Notes under the pieces: generated by a model | What the model saw: only the letters and a program-made list of their open reading frames with translations | What the model was told of the DNA's origin: nothing | The model's database searches: none | Assembly: GCA_013042895.1 (NCBI GenBank) | Contig: JABDPD010000251.1 | Location: forward strand, 1-8,309 | Direction of reading: 5' to 3' | Source: Boseongicola sp. | GTDB taxonomy: Bacteria; Pseudomonadota; Alphaproteobacteria; Rhodobacterales; Rhodobacteraceae | DNA: 8,309 nt | Program-made: the position numbers and the translations under genes | In this document: positions 1 to 7,297 of the stretch, in pieces | Numbering within the stretch: position 1 is the first letter of the stretch | Layout of the letters: each line of letters starts with the position of its first letter

Positions 1-113
1 AGGCAGAATTCGATGTTTACGGTCATGTGATGCAAGGCACTGGACATGGAATTGCACCGGACGGGTTGAGCGTTGCGCTAACCTTCATGAAAAACTTCCT
101 GCAAATCGAGTAA
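1..113 (+). CDS. Alpha/beta hydrolase, phospholipase/carboxylesterase family (C-terminal fragment)
   Basis: This is the 3' end of a plus-strand gene whose start lies before the window. The frame begins at base 3 and gives 36 residues before a TAA stop at 111-113. The segment reads FDVYGHVMQGTGHGIAPDGL and then a helix ending in FLQIE. The GTGHGI stretch followed by a short amphipathic C-terminal helix is what the last part of small phospholipase/carboxylesterase-type (YpfH-like) alpha/beta hydrolases looks like, where this histidine is the catalytic-triad base. The nucleophile elbow and the acid residue are outside the window, so the family call rests on the tail alone. The natural substrate cannot be inferred. 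A weak hairpin at 136-154 follows the stop. Confidence 0.7.
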   Translation, partial: AEFDVYGHVMQGTGHGIAPDGLSVALTFMKNFLQIE

Positions 114-135
114 CCACCCGGATTCGCTAAAAATC

Positions 136-169
136 GAAGTGTTTCTCCCACTTCCGCTACGCAGTTTTT
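136..169 (+). terminator. Weak terminator-like hairpin after the hydrolase gene
   Basis: GAAGTG (136-141) and CACTTC (149-154) form a perfect 6-bp stem with a 7-base loop, 23 bases after the hydrolase stop. Five T residues follow at 165-169, but ten bases separate them from the stem, so this is not a canonical intrinsic terminator. The rest of the gap up to 206 shows no clear promoter or ribosome binding site for the next gene. Confidence 0.25.
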
Positions 170-206
170 AACGGTCTGAGAAGACTTGCCGACTTAACTG
201 CCGCGC

Positions 207-977
207 ATGCAGATATCCAGTCTTCTCGATACGCTTATACTCGTAGTAGCACCGAAAAGTCCCCAGGACTTTGTTGCGAAGATGATAGCCGTAAACGTGA
301 TTGTAGGGTTCGGTTTCTATCTGTTTGAGGTTTGGTTACATGGCGGTCAGACCGCGTACTATCTTGAACACCACGTCTTTGGGATGTTGCTATTTTCCGC
401 ACCACTCAGTTGCTTTGGATTGGCCGCTTTAGGGTATCTAAGCAAGCTCCGGGCTGAGCTCGCACATCTTGCGACAACTGATCTTCTGACTGGCTTGAAT
501 AACCGCCGCGCCTTCATGGCTGCCGCTGAACTTGCCACGTCTCAATCGGGCGGGATCCTAATGATGCTGGACCTCGATCACTTCAAAAAGATCAACGACA
601 CCTACGGGCACACTGTAGGCGACGATTGCTTGCGTGCCATTGCAGATGTCTTGCGAGAACAAGTTCGTGCAGAGGACATCATTGGACGACTCGGTGGCGA
701 AGAGTTCGGCGTGTTTCTTGTCGATGCACCGCTGGAGGCTGCACGCCATATCGGAGAGCGCCTGAGTGCCGGCGCCGAACTAAGTTTAGCTGAAGCAGAC
801 CGGGTACTGAACATCACTGCTTCAATCGGAGCCGTCGAAATGCCTGAAAAGGACGACTTGGAGACAGTTCTGACGCTCGCTGACATGGCGATGTATCAAG
901 CCAAAGATGAAGGCCGTGCACGGCTCGTCTTTTGGGAAAAGGGTGTAACCGCGCGCGCAATGGCCGCATCGGCCTAA
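207..977 (+). CDS. Membrane-anchored diguanylate cyclase (GGDEF domain)
   Basis: A 256-residue protein predicted to make cyclic di-GMP from two GTP at the inner membrane. Two hydrophobic segments, at about residues 25-43 and 54-77, are joined by a short loop containing HGGQ and LEHH. They lead through a short helix into the GGDEF domain (about residues 85-245). Visible motifs are TDLLTGLNNRR (domain entry), LDLDHFKKIND (metal and nucleotide binding), GGEEF at 163-167 (active site), and an RAED I-site at 154-157 placed exactly five residues before GGEEF. The enzyme should therefore be active and subject to product inhibition. There is no PAS, HAMP, response-regulator or EAL domain, so the input signal is unknown. 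The ATG at 207 is the first possible ATG after an in-frame stop at 195-197. No Shine-Dalgarno sequence is visible before it, so the start is less certain than the function. It appears to be a single-gene unit. Confidence 0.92.
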   Translation: MQISSLLDTLILVVAPKSPQDFVAKMIAVNVIVGFGFYLFEVWLHGGQTAYYLEHHVFGMLLFSAPLSCFGLAALGYLSKLRAELAHLATTDLLTGLNNRRAFMAAAELATSQSGGILMMLDLDHFKKINDTYGHTVGDDCLRAIADVLREQVRAEDIIGRLGGEEFGVFLVDAPLEAARHIGERLSAGAELSLAEADRVLNITASIGAVEMPEKDDLETVLTLADMAMYQAKDEGRARLVFWEKGVTARAMAASA

Positions 978-1065
978 GAAAGGCCCGCCATAAGTGTAAA
1001 CCTGCTGTCATTCTGGTGACACATTCACGCGCTACTTCCTTCAACATATCGTACCAATGTGGGGC

Positions 1066-1093
1066 TTGCGTGAAAAACGACCCTATATATAGT
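1066..1093 (+). promoter_or_regulatory. Sigma70-like promoter for the HNH gene
   Basis: TTGCGT (1066-1071) and TATAGT (1088-1093) are separated by 16 bases inside an AT-rich CTATATATAG tract. Transcription would begin near 1100 and leave a leader of about 65 bases before the ATG at 1167. This is the best-looking plus-strand promoter in the window. The rest of the 978-1166 gap contains only a 5-bp hairpin (TGTCA 1006-1010 with TGACA 1017-1021) that lacks a T tract. Confidence 0.5.
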
Positions 1094-1166
1094 CATCCTC
1101 AATGCCCGAAGTGGCAAAGGCGTGCTTTGGGCAAACCGGACAATGGTCAGAGGTGAGCAAAAGAGT

Positions 1167-1751
1167 ATGGACGGAGACTTCAGAACGAGTTTTGTGCGTG
1201 AGCCGGGATCCCTAAGGCATAAGCCAGCGTTGGTACTTAACGCAGATTATCGCCCCCTGTCGTACTATCCGCTATCGCTCTGGCCTTGGCAGGAGGCAAT
1301 CAAAGCGGTCTACCTTGACCGCGTGCAGATCGTTGCGGAATACGACGATGTTGTACGAAGTCCCTCGACCGAGATCAAAATCCCGTCCGTCGTTGTTCTG
1401 AAAGACTATATCCAACCTCAAAAGCGCGTGGCCTTCACGCGCTTTAATCTTTTCTTGCGGGACGAATTTTGTTGCCAGTACTGCGGTGCACGTGGAGACC
1501 TGACGTTCGACCACGTGGTGCCTCGCGCACGGGGCGGGGTAACTAGCTGGGAAAACGTGGTTGCGGCCTGTTCGAAGTGCAATCTGAAGAAGGGCTCGAA
1601 ATCCTTGCGACAGGTAGGTCTGGCGCTGCGCAAACCTCCGCGCCGACCGGCCGCTGAAGAGCTACGTAATCAGGGTCGGAAATTTCCGCCGAACCACTTA
1701 CACGACACCTGGCTCGACTTCCTTTATTGGGATGCGGAACTGGAAGCCTAA
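1167..1751 (+). CDS. HNH endonuclease family protein
   Basis: A 194-residue protein with a C-terminal HNH nuclease fold. The N-terminal part has the LVLNADYRPLSYYPLSLWPW motif and ends with the RFNLFLRDEFCCQYCG entry to the nuclease. Zinc-site cysteines are C103-x2-C106 and C135-x2-C138. The catalytic DH pair is D115-H116, followed by VPRARGG and the asparagine of CNLKKG (N139). This is the widespread McrA-like HNH architecture in which an N-terminal LNADYRPL-type region precedes the nuclease. Its substrate is not established, and no methylase or specificity partner is nearby, so a restriction role is not supported here. The ATG at 1167 has AGGTGAG nine bases upstream (1151-1157). A longer GTG-start reading from 1122 adds 15 residues with no ribosome binding site. 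The TAA stop overlaps the stop of the convergent radical SAM gene by four bases. Confidence 0.93.
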   Translation: MDGDFRTSFVREPGSLRHKPALVLNADYRPLSYYPLSLWPWQEAIKAVYLDRVQIVAEYDDVVRSPSTEIKIPSVVVLKDYIQPQKRVAFTRFNLFLRDEFCCQYCGARGDLTFDHVVPRARGGVTSWENVVAACSKCNLKKGSKSLRQVGLALRKPPRRPAAEELRNQGRKFPPNHLHDTWLDFLYWDAELEA

Positions 1752-2701
1752 GCTGAACAGCTTGCCCCACCCAAAACGCAGAACTTCGCGCAATGGGGAT
1801 GGTTTAGGCGCACGGACGTTTCGGCCTCTTCCAAAGTCGCGCCAAGTTCGAACTCCGGCTCATAGGGCAGAAGTGTGCACGCCAATACAGTAGGCTTCGC
1901 AGCGCCACGACGCTTCACCACCATCCGCGATGATGCACACATAACACTGTCGGGCGATATGTTTAAAATATCCCAGCAAGCCGTTGTAATTTCAGGAACA
2001 TCAACCGTCTCGTCCATTTCCGGAAAAAGCACCGTCTGCCCCGGATTGTCTGCCTCAATGTCAAATTTTTCGCGCGCATAAAGCTCCGCATATCCTGCTC
2101 GCGAGGCTTCTTCGGCCTCGCCCCAAACCGTGCGTCCAGCTACGGCTATGCGAATACCCGCGTCTCTTAACCAACGCATGCCAACTAAGGTTTTCTCAAA
2201 GGCTCCTTCTCCGCGTTCCTTATCGTGATGCTCGGCAGACCAGTGATCAACGGAAACACGCAGTGTGAGTTTTTCGCGGTACTGTTCCGCCAGTTCGAGC
2301 AAGCCTGCTTGCACAGATTTCCGCATCATCGGGCGCATTGCATTGGTCAAAATTAGGACGTCGTACCCACGCTCCAATGAGCGCCGCGTGATTTCGATCA
2401 TTTCGGGATTCATAAATGGTTCGCCGCCTGTAAAGGCGATTTCGCGTACGTTCCAGTTACGCGCTTCCAACTGGTCTAGATAATCGCTGACTTCATCCGC
2501 AGAGATATACACGAGGCGATCATTGGAAGGGGACGACTCAATATAGCAGTTAACGCATTCGATATTGCAAAGCGTTCCTGTATTGAACCAAAGCGTCTCG
2601 GGCTTGGAGAGCGCCACTTCCGCGCGCTCTTCCCCTTTGGCTGTCACAAACGGATTGCTGAATTTTGTGACGGTATCTTCGACAGAGAATTGATCTTTCA
2701 T
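1748..2701 (-). CDS. Radical SAM protein with cysteine-rich C-terminus, function unknown
   Basis: A 317-residue radical SAM enzyme counted from the ATG at 2701. An in-frame TTG at 2710 would give 320, and an in-frame TAG just upstream limits the choices. Neither start has a well-spaced ribosome binding site. Numbering from the TTG, the [4Fe-4S] motif C48-x3-C52-x2-C55 lies in GTLCNIECVNCYIESSP. The SAM-binding GGEP motif is at 95-98 (AFTGGEPFMNPEM), and LILTNAM (118-124) fits the next strand of the partial TIM barrel. The C-terminal third carries C245, C258, C278, C307, C311 and C318, with the last three in CAKFCVLGGASC. This could bind a second Fe-S cluster in the manner of SPASM/twitch domains, although the spacing does not match the full SPASM pattern by eye. 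It is divergent from zwf across a shared control region. No precursor peptide, transporter or pathway partner is visible, so the substrate is unknown. Confidence 0.9.
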   Translation of the reverse strand: MKDQFSVEDTVTKFSNPFVTAKGEERAEVALSKPETLWFNTGTLCNIECVNCYIESSPSNDRLVYISADEVSDYLDQLEARNWNVREIAFTGGEPFMNPEMIEITRRSLERGYDVLILTNAMRPMMRKSVQAGLLELAEQYREKLTLRVSVDHWSAEHHDKERGEGAFEKTLVGMRWLRDAGIRIAVAGRTVWGEAEEASRAGYAELYAREKFDIEADNPGQTVLFPEMDETVDVPEITTACWDILNISPDSVMCASSRMVVKRRGAAKPTVLACTLLPYEPEFELGATLEEAETSVRLNHPHCAKFCVLGGASCSA

Positions 2702-2782
2702 GACGTCCAACGTTTTGAAGCTGGAGCCTTCCTATTCGCAACACGTACCTCAATAAAGATCGCTGATGGTTTCGTGACGGAC

Positions 2783-2810
2783 TTGTGATGATGCTGTGTG
2801 CGTCTAGACT
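2783..2810 (+). promoter_or_regulatory. Possible zwf operon promoter
   Basis: TTGTGA (2783-2788) and TAGACT (2805-2810) are spaced by 16 bases, about 80 bases before the zwf start. If this promoter is used, transcription would begin near 2817, and the LacI-type palindrome at 2848-2861 would lie downstream of it, a position compatible with repression by blocking polymerase. The match is modest and other hexamers in the 2702-2892 divergent region cannot be excluded. No convincing minus-strand promoter for the radical SAM gene was found. Confidence 0.3.
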
Positions 2811-2847
2811 TGTGCTCGATATCCGGGTATCGCGTGGGCGAAGAATT

Positions 2848-2861
2848 TGTTAGCGGTAACA
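2848..2861. promoter_or_regulatory. LacI-family-type operator upstream of zwf
   Basis: TGTTAGCGGTAACA is a near-perfect even palindrome: five bases on each side match (TGTTA/TAACA) around a central CG, and only positions 6 and 9 break symmetry. The pattern TGTTAnCGnTAACA is the classic form of LacI-family binding sites, including those of gluconate and other sugar regulators in proteobacteria. It sits 31 bases before the zwf ATG. No LacI-family gene is in the window, so the regulator would be encoded elsewhere. The assignment is by motif and location only. Confidence 0.55.
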
Positions 2862-2892
2862 CCGCCTCGCGAATCCAAGAAGGAGCCAGCTT

Positions 2893-4353
2893 ATGGTATC
2901 GCGCGTCATTCCAGTCGAAAACTTCGACCTTGTCATTTTTGGCGGAACCGGCGATCTCGCCCGCCGAAAGATTCTACCAGGCCTCTTCCGCCGATTTTGT
3001 TCAGGACAAATGCCTGCAGAAGCGCGCATTGTCGGCGCGGCACGTTCCGACTTGACTGATGCAGAATTTCGCAAGGACATCAAAGCCGCTCTAGAGGAAT
3101 TTCTGCCCAATAAAGGACACACCGCCAAAGACGTCAGAGGTTTTCTTGACCGTTTGCATTATGTGAAGATCGATGCCACTGGCACACAAGGCTGGTCGGT
3201 CTTGAAAAAGCTGGTGCGCAAAGACAAAGACACCATTCAGGCTTTCTACTTCTCCGTCGCGCCAACCCTGTTTGGTCCATTGGCGGAACGACTTCACACA
3301 AACAAGATTGCAGGGCCCAACGCGCGTATCGTCGTTGAAAAGCCCTTCGGTCGCGATTTGGAGAGCGCCAAAGCTCTTAACGCAACACTGCGTGACCACT
3401 TTGAAGAGAGCCAGATTTACCGAATTGATCACTACCTCGGCAAAGAGACCGTGCAAAACCTTATGGCCGTCCGTTTTGGCAATATGTTGTTCGAGCCACT
3501 TTGGAATGCTCAATACGTGGATCACGTCCAGATCACCGTCGCCGAAACGGTAGGCGTAGGGGGCAGGGGAGCTTACTACGATAAGTCCGGGGCGATGAGA
3601 GATATGGTGCAAAACCACCTTATGCAGCTTCTTTGTCTAATCGCTATGGAGCCACCAGCGCATTTTGATCCGGATTCGGTGCGGGACGAGAAATTGAAAG
3701 TTATCCGCGCGTTGGACCCCCCAGAGCGTGAAGACATTGTCCGCGGTCAATATAAGTCGGATGTCCAAGGTGACAGCTACCTTGAAGAGGTCGAGAATCG
3801 CAGCAGCACCACCGAGAGCTTCGTTGCGATGAAGCTGGCGATTTCGAATTGGCGTTGGGCCGGGGTGCCGTTTTATTTGCGGACGGGCAAACGCCTTAAG
3901 GCGCGAGCCTCTGAAATCTCGATTGTTTTCAAGGAGACGCCCCATTCGATATTTGACAAAGACAGTGGTCGCCACCGCAATATCCTGTCTATCCGCTTGC
4001 AGCCAAATGAAGGCATTACGCTTGGCGTTACCATCAAGGAACCGGGTCCAGGCGGCATGCGACTTGTCGATGTGCCGCTTGATATGACGTTCGCGGATGC
4101 TCTTGGGCCAGAAGCCGACGATGTGCCGGACGCATACGAACGTCTGATCATGGACGTAATCCGCGGCAACCAAACCTTGTTCATGCGCGGAGATGAGGTT
4201 GAAGCGGCATGGGCCTGGACTGATCCGATCATCAAAGACTGGACAAGTCGCGGCGACAAACCGAAAGCTTACGACGTGGAGACAACCGGCCCCGAAGACG
4301 CAGCAGTGCTGATGCACCGGGCTGGACGTCGATGGCTGGATATCAAGGCCTGA
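2893..4353 (+). CDS. zwf: Glucose-6-phosphate 1-dehydrogenase
   Basis: A 486-residue cytoplasmic enzyme that oxidises glucose-6-phosphate to 6-phosphogluconolactone, reducing NADP+ (or NAD+). It is the entry step to the Entner-Doudoroff and oxidative pentose phosphate routes. The N-terminal Rossmann fold carries the dinucleotide loop GGTGDLARRK (17-26). R51 in GAARSD sits where family members that use NADP+ carry an arginine. VEKPFG (148-153) and the signature RIDHYLGKE (177-185) supply the substrate site, with D179-H180 and the second catalytic histidine H242 in QNHLMQLL. Length is normal and no key residue is missing. The ATG at 2893 has an excellent AAGAAGGAG ribosome binding site at 2877-2885, seven bases away. 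It is the first gene of a zwf-pgl-pgi operon. A LacI-type palindrome upstream suggests sugar-responsive repression. Confidence 0.98.
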   Translation: MVSRVIPVENFDLVIFGGTGDLARRKILPGLFRRFCSGQMPAEARIVGAARSDLTDAEFRKDIKAALEEFLPNKGHTAKDVRGFLDRLHYVKIDATGTQGWSVLKKLVRKDKDTIQAFYFSVAPTLFGPLAERLHTNKIAGPNARIVVEKPFGRDLESAKALNATLRDHFEESQIYRIDHYLGKETVQNLMAVRFGNMLFEPLWNAQYVDHVQITVAETVGVGGRGAYYDKSGAMRDMVQNHLMQLLCLIAMEPPAHFDPDSVRDEKLKVIRALDPPEREDIVRGQYKSDVQGDSYLEEVENRSSTTESFVAMKLAISNWRWAGVPFYLRTGKRLKARASEISIVFKETPHSIFDKDSGRHRNILSIRLQPNEGITLGVTIKEPGPGGMRLVDVPLDMTFADALGPEADDVPDAYERLIMDVIRGNQTLFMRGDEVEAAWAWTDPIIKDWTSRGDKPKAYDVETTGPEDAAVLMHRAGRRWLDIKA

Positions 4354-4379
4354 GAATACGCAGGTCGGAAAGGCTTTAG

Positions 4380-5045
4380 ATGCAACTTGAAACCTATCCT
4401 GACTCGGAAATGATGATGATGGATCTCGCGAACCGGATCGCGGGTGAGTTGAACACATGCCTGTTGGAGCATCCGTGGGCATCGCTTGCCGTGCCCGGCG
4501 GTTCAACGCCGGGACCTATGTTTGACGCCTTGTCAGCGGCTGATCTTGACTGGTCGCGGGTTCACGTCCTGTTGACAGATGAACGGCGCGTTCCGTCTGA
4601 TCATCCGCGATCAAACGAGCGTCTCATCCGCGAACGCCTTCTGACGGGTCGCGCGTCTGCGGCGCAGTTTGTGCGCTTGGTGCCTGACACAGACTCAGAT
4701 TGGGAAAGGGTACAGGAAACGCTCTCGAAGGAACTTCCGATTTCGATCTTGCTCTTGGGAATGGGAGCAGACATGCACACAGCATCGCTCTTTCCCGGCG
4801 CATCTGAGTTGTCGGACGCACTTGCAAGCGATGCACCGCCGCTGATGGCTCTGACACCTCTCGGCGGAGATCTTGAGCCGCGTCTTTCATTAACAGCACC
4901 AGTTTTGAAGGGTGCAATGACCACACATGTTTTGATCACCGGCGACGAAAAGCGCGAAAGCCTGGCACGCGCACAAAAGCTCTCACCAAATGAAGCCCCG
5001 ATCTCGCTCGTATTGCCGCATGCGACCGTTCATTGGGCACCCTAA
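4380..5045 (+). CDS. pgl: 6-phosphogluconolactonase
   Basis: A 221-residue enzyme of the glucosamine-6-phosphate isomerase/6-phosphogluconolactonase family (DevB type). It hydrolyses the lactone made by Zwf to 6-phosphogluconate. Motifs in order are VPGGSTP (38-44, phosphate binding), LLTDERRVP (64-72), SN (78-79), and LGMGADMHTASLFPG (126-140) with the catalytic-region histidine H133, then RLSLTAP (168-174). The usual Asp-Gly-His of the family is Asp-Met-His here; the flanking residues are intact, so activity is expected. It starts 26 bases after zwf with GGAAAGG (4367-4373) six bases before the ATG. A run of four methionines (residues 11-14, ATG repeated) is a curiosity, not a better start, since the strand before it belongs to the fold. 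The gene is co-transcribed between zwf and pgi. Confidence 0.96.
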   Translation: MQLETYPDSEMMMMDLANRIAGELNTCLLEHPWASLAVPGGSTPGPMFDALSAADLDWSRVHVLLTDERRVPSDHPRSNERLIRERLLTGRASAAQFVRLVPDTDSDWERVQETLSKELPISILLLGMGADMHTASLFPGASELSDALASDAPPLMALTPLGGDLEPRLSLTAPVLKGAMTTHVLITGDEKRESLARAQKLSPNEAPISLVLPHATVHWAP

Positions 5046-5054
5046 GAGGACACC

Positions 5055-6662
5055 ATGGACTTTAGCCCCCTGAAGAAGGTAGCGAGCGCTGCCGCCGAAA
5101 AGCCTATTCTAAAAAACTTTGAAGATCCTGACCGCGCGCGTCAGTTCTCGGTGTCAGTAGGCGATATGCTCTTTGACTACTCTAAAACGTCGATAGACAG
5201 CACTGGGCGCCAAGCCTTGCTAGATCTCTATGAAAGTGCAGACGTTCCGGCGCGCCGCAACGCGATGTTCAGCGGCGAAGCAATCAACGAGACTGAAGGG
5301 CGCGCGGTTCTGCATACAGCATTGCGCAATTTGTCTGGCGATCCTGTTTATGTAAATGGCGTTGACGTAATGCCTGGGGTTTTGGAAACCCTGTCGCGGA
5401 TGGAGGCGTTCGCAGCGGATGTACGCGAAGGACGTTTCGTGGGCGAAGGTGGGCAGATTACAGATGTCGTGAATATCGGAATTGGAGGCTCGGACCTCGG
5501 GCCTGCAATGGCCACGCTCGCGCTTGCTCCTTATCACGACGGTCCACGGTGCCACTATGTTTCGAACGTCGATGCGGCCCATATCGCTGATACTTTGCGC
5601 GGTCTGGATGCGCGCACGACATTGGTTATTGTGGCGTCAAAGACGTTTACAACCATCGAAACGATGACGAACGCGGCGACCGCAAAAGCGTGGATGAGCG
5701 CAAGCGTCGCAAATCCGGCGGCTCAGTTTGCAGCTCTTTCCACGGCTGCTGACAAAACGGCCGCCTTCGGGATTGATGCTGAACGCGTGTTCGGTTTTGA
5801 AGACTGGGTTGGCGGTCGGTATTCTATGTGGGGGCCGATTGGCCTTGCCTTGATGATCGCAACCGGTTCGGACAGCTTCCGAGCTTTCTTGAATGGCGGC
5901 GCCTGGATGGACCAGCACTTCCAACTTGCCGAACCTTTAGAAAACATCCCTGTGATGCTGGCTTTGACTGGGATTTGGCACAATCAAGGCCTTGGACACG
6001 CCACGCGCGCGGTTCTGCCATATGAGCAACGGCTTTCACGCCTGCCGGCCTATCTCCAACAGCTTGAAATGGAGAGCAACGGCAAAAGCACCTCTATGAA
6101 TGGGAAGGCTCTGGACGTTAATTCCGGTCCAATTGTTTGGGGTGAACCGGGCACCAACGGACAACATGCGTTTTATCAGCTCATTCACCAAGGTACCCGC
6201 GTGGTACCCTGTGAATTCATGGTAGGAGCTGAAGGTTTTGATAACGACCTTGCGCATCAGCATCGTCTCCTCGTCGCAAATTGCCTGGCACAATCGGAGG
6301 CATTGATGCGCGGGCGCAGCCTGGATGAGGCTCGTGCAATTGTCTCAGGCAAGTTCGAAGGGGCCGAGCTTGAACGACAGGCCGCTCATCGTGTCTTTCC
6401 CGGAAACCGGCCATCTACAACGCTGGTTTACCCAAAGCTTACTCCATTCGTGCTTGGCCAGGTTATTGCGCTTTACGAGCATCGTGTTTTCGTTGAGGGG
6501 GTAATCCTCGGCATCAACTCGTACGACCAATGGGGCGTGGAGTTGGGAAAAGAACTTGCCAAGGCCCTTGAACCTGTAGTCGCAGGCGAAATGGGGACCG
6601 ATGGGAAAGACGGTTCAACCGCACAACTGGTTAAGACCGTACAGCGGTTGTCTGGGGCGTAA
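5055..6662 (+). CDS. pgi: Glucose-6-phosphate isomerase
   Basis: A 535-residue cytoplasmic enzyme that interconverts glucose-6-phosphate and fructose-6-phosphate, feeding Zwf. In an organism relying on the Entner-Doudoroff route it also recycles fructose-6-P and supports gluconeogenesis. Signature 1 is [14 protein letters not shown] (250-263). Signature 2 lies around [18 protein letters not shown] (482-499). Expected catalytic residues are present: E340 in [10 protein letters not shown]371 in [15 protein letters not shown] and K499. The [10 protein letters not shown] segment (141-150) and SKTFTT (195-200) build the sugar-phosphate site. Length is close to the roughly 550 residues of the E. 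coli enzyme. The gene begins nine bases after the pgl stop, with GAGGA (5046-5050) directly abutting that stop, which supports translational coupling. It ends the operon at a hairpin that includes its own stop codon. Confidence 0.98.
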   Translation: MDFSPLKKVASAAAEKPILKNFEDPDRARQFSVSVGDMLFDYSKTSIDSTGRQALLDLYESADVPARRNAMFSGEAINETEGRAVLHTALRNLSGDPVYVNGVDVMPGVLETLSRMEAFAADVREGRFVGEGGQITDVVNIGIGGSDLGPAMATLALAPYHDGPRCHYVSNVDAAHIADTLRGLDARTTLVIVASKTFTTIETMTNAATAKAWMSASVANPAAQFAALSTAADKTAAFGIDAERVFGFEDWVGGRYSMWGPIGLALMIATGSDSFRAFLNGGAWMDQHFQLAEPLENIPVMLALTGIWHNQGLGHATRAVLPYEQRLSRLPAYLQQLEMESNGKSTSMNGKALDVNSGPIVWGEPGTNGQHAFYQLIHQGTRVVPCEFMVGAEGFDNDLAHQHRLLVANCLAQSEALMRGRSLDEARAIVSGKFEGAELERQAAHRVFPGNRPSTTLVYPKLTPFVLGQVIALYEHRVFVEGVILGINSYDQWGVELGKELAKALEPVVAGEMGTDGKDGSTAQLVKTVQRLSGA

Positions 6663-6671
6663 CATCGCCCC
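6654..6671 (+). terminator. Hairpin over the pgi stop codon, possible operon terminator
   Basis: GGGGCG (6654-6659) and CGCCCC (6666-6671) form a perfect 6-bp GC-only stem with the loop TAACAT, which contains the pgi stop codon. The sequence after it (TGACATCTTTGC) has only a short T run, so termination would be weak or assisted. It sits between convergent pgi and the ialB-like gene, whose stop is only 12 bases further on. Confidence 0.45.
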
Positions 6672-6682
6672 TGACATCTTTG

Positions 6683-7276
6683 CTATTCAAGCCCTGCACG
6701 GGTGCGTAATTCGTCATACGACGCCGTGAACCCTGAAAGGGACATCCTCAGATCAACTGTTTGATCCGGTGCCTGAGCAGGTACAATCGTCACGGTCGCG
6801 GTAGCGCCGCGTTTAAACCCGACCACCTCTTCCGGCGTGAACCCCAGGCGCGCAATGCAGCCTTCAACGGTGCAGAAGCTATAGGGATACTGGCGTACCT
6901 CGCCTGCATCGACCGCCAAACGCAAGTTCGCGGTCAGCAAGGTTTCCAGCGGGGTGATCACTGATGCACCGGCTTCCGCAGGCCCGCCCGGCGGGATTGC
7001 GAAAAAGTTTACTTCAGCGACGGCCTGACCTGTCTGATCAACCAGAAGCTGGAGCATCTGGCAGCGATCCCGGCCACTCTCAAGACGAAGGCAGCGCAGT
7101 TCCCAATCCGAAAAAGTGCCGGCAACGTATGTATCGCCCGCAACCGGCTCGCTCGGTTCAACTTCGGCAGTCTCGGCTTCAACCTCAGTCTCAGGTGTAT
7201 CGGTGGACTGGGCCAGCACTGCCGCAGGAAAGGATAGCGCGCCAGCGAGGCACAGAACTCTGAATACGGTCGTCAT
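6683..7276 (-). CDS. IalB-family secreted protein (invasion-associated locus B domain)
   Basis: A 197-residue exported protein counted from the ATG at 7276. An in-frame ATG at 7288 would add MGEK, but those codons contain GGGAGAA, which is a good ribosome binding site for the inner ATG, so the shorter form is preferred. The N-terminus MTTVFRVLCLAGALSFPAAVLA is a typical signal peptide with likely cleavage after VLA, before QSTD. A low-complexity acidic linker rich in E, T, V and P follows. The IalB-type domain then has the FSDWELRC...RCQM pattern, a FFAIPPGG-like strand, and a CTVEGC pair before GFKRG. Four mature cysteines (C66, C76, C139, C144 in the longer numbering) could form two disulfides in the periplasm. 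IalB proteins are common in non-pathogenic alphaproteobacteria, so the invasion name should not be read as a role here. Molecular function is unknown. The gene is monocistronic and convergent to pgi. Confidence 0.9.
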   Translation of the reverse strand: MTTVFRVLCLAGALSFPAAVLAQSTDTPETEVEAETAEVEPSEPVAGDTYVAGTFSDWELRCLRLESGRDRCQMLQLLVDQTGQAVAEVNFFAIPPGGPAEAGASVITPLETLLTANLRLAVDAGEVRQYPYSFCTVEGCIARLGFTPEEVVGFKRGATATVTIVPAQAPDQTVDLRMSLSGFTASYDELRTRAGLE

Positions 7277-7297
7277 CTTTTCTCCCATGAATTCGAA

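Noticed and set aside
1006..1021. Hairpin TGTCA/TGACA after the diguanylate cyclase gene as its terminator.
   Set aside because: Only five base pairs and no T tract; too weak to call.
1122..1166. GTG-initiated 15-residue extension of the HNH protein.
   Set aside because: No ribosome binding site lies before 1122, while the ATG at 1167 has AGGTGAG at good spacing, and the region falls in the promoter-proximal leader.
3637..4506. Long minus-strand ORF (289 codons) inside zwf and the start of pgl.
   Set aside because: It lies opposite clearly conserved enzyme sequence; its composition is that of an antisense shadow with no domain signature.
7277..7288. Upstream ATG (7288) for the ialB-like gene.
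   Set aside because: The four extra codons contain GGGAGAA, which serves as the ribosome binding site for the ATG at 7276, and the signal peptide reads better from there.
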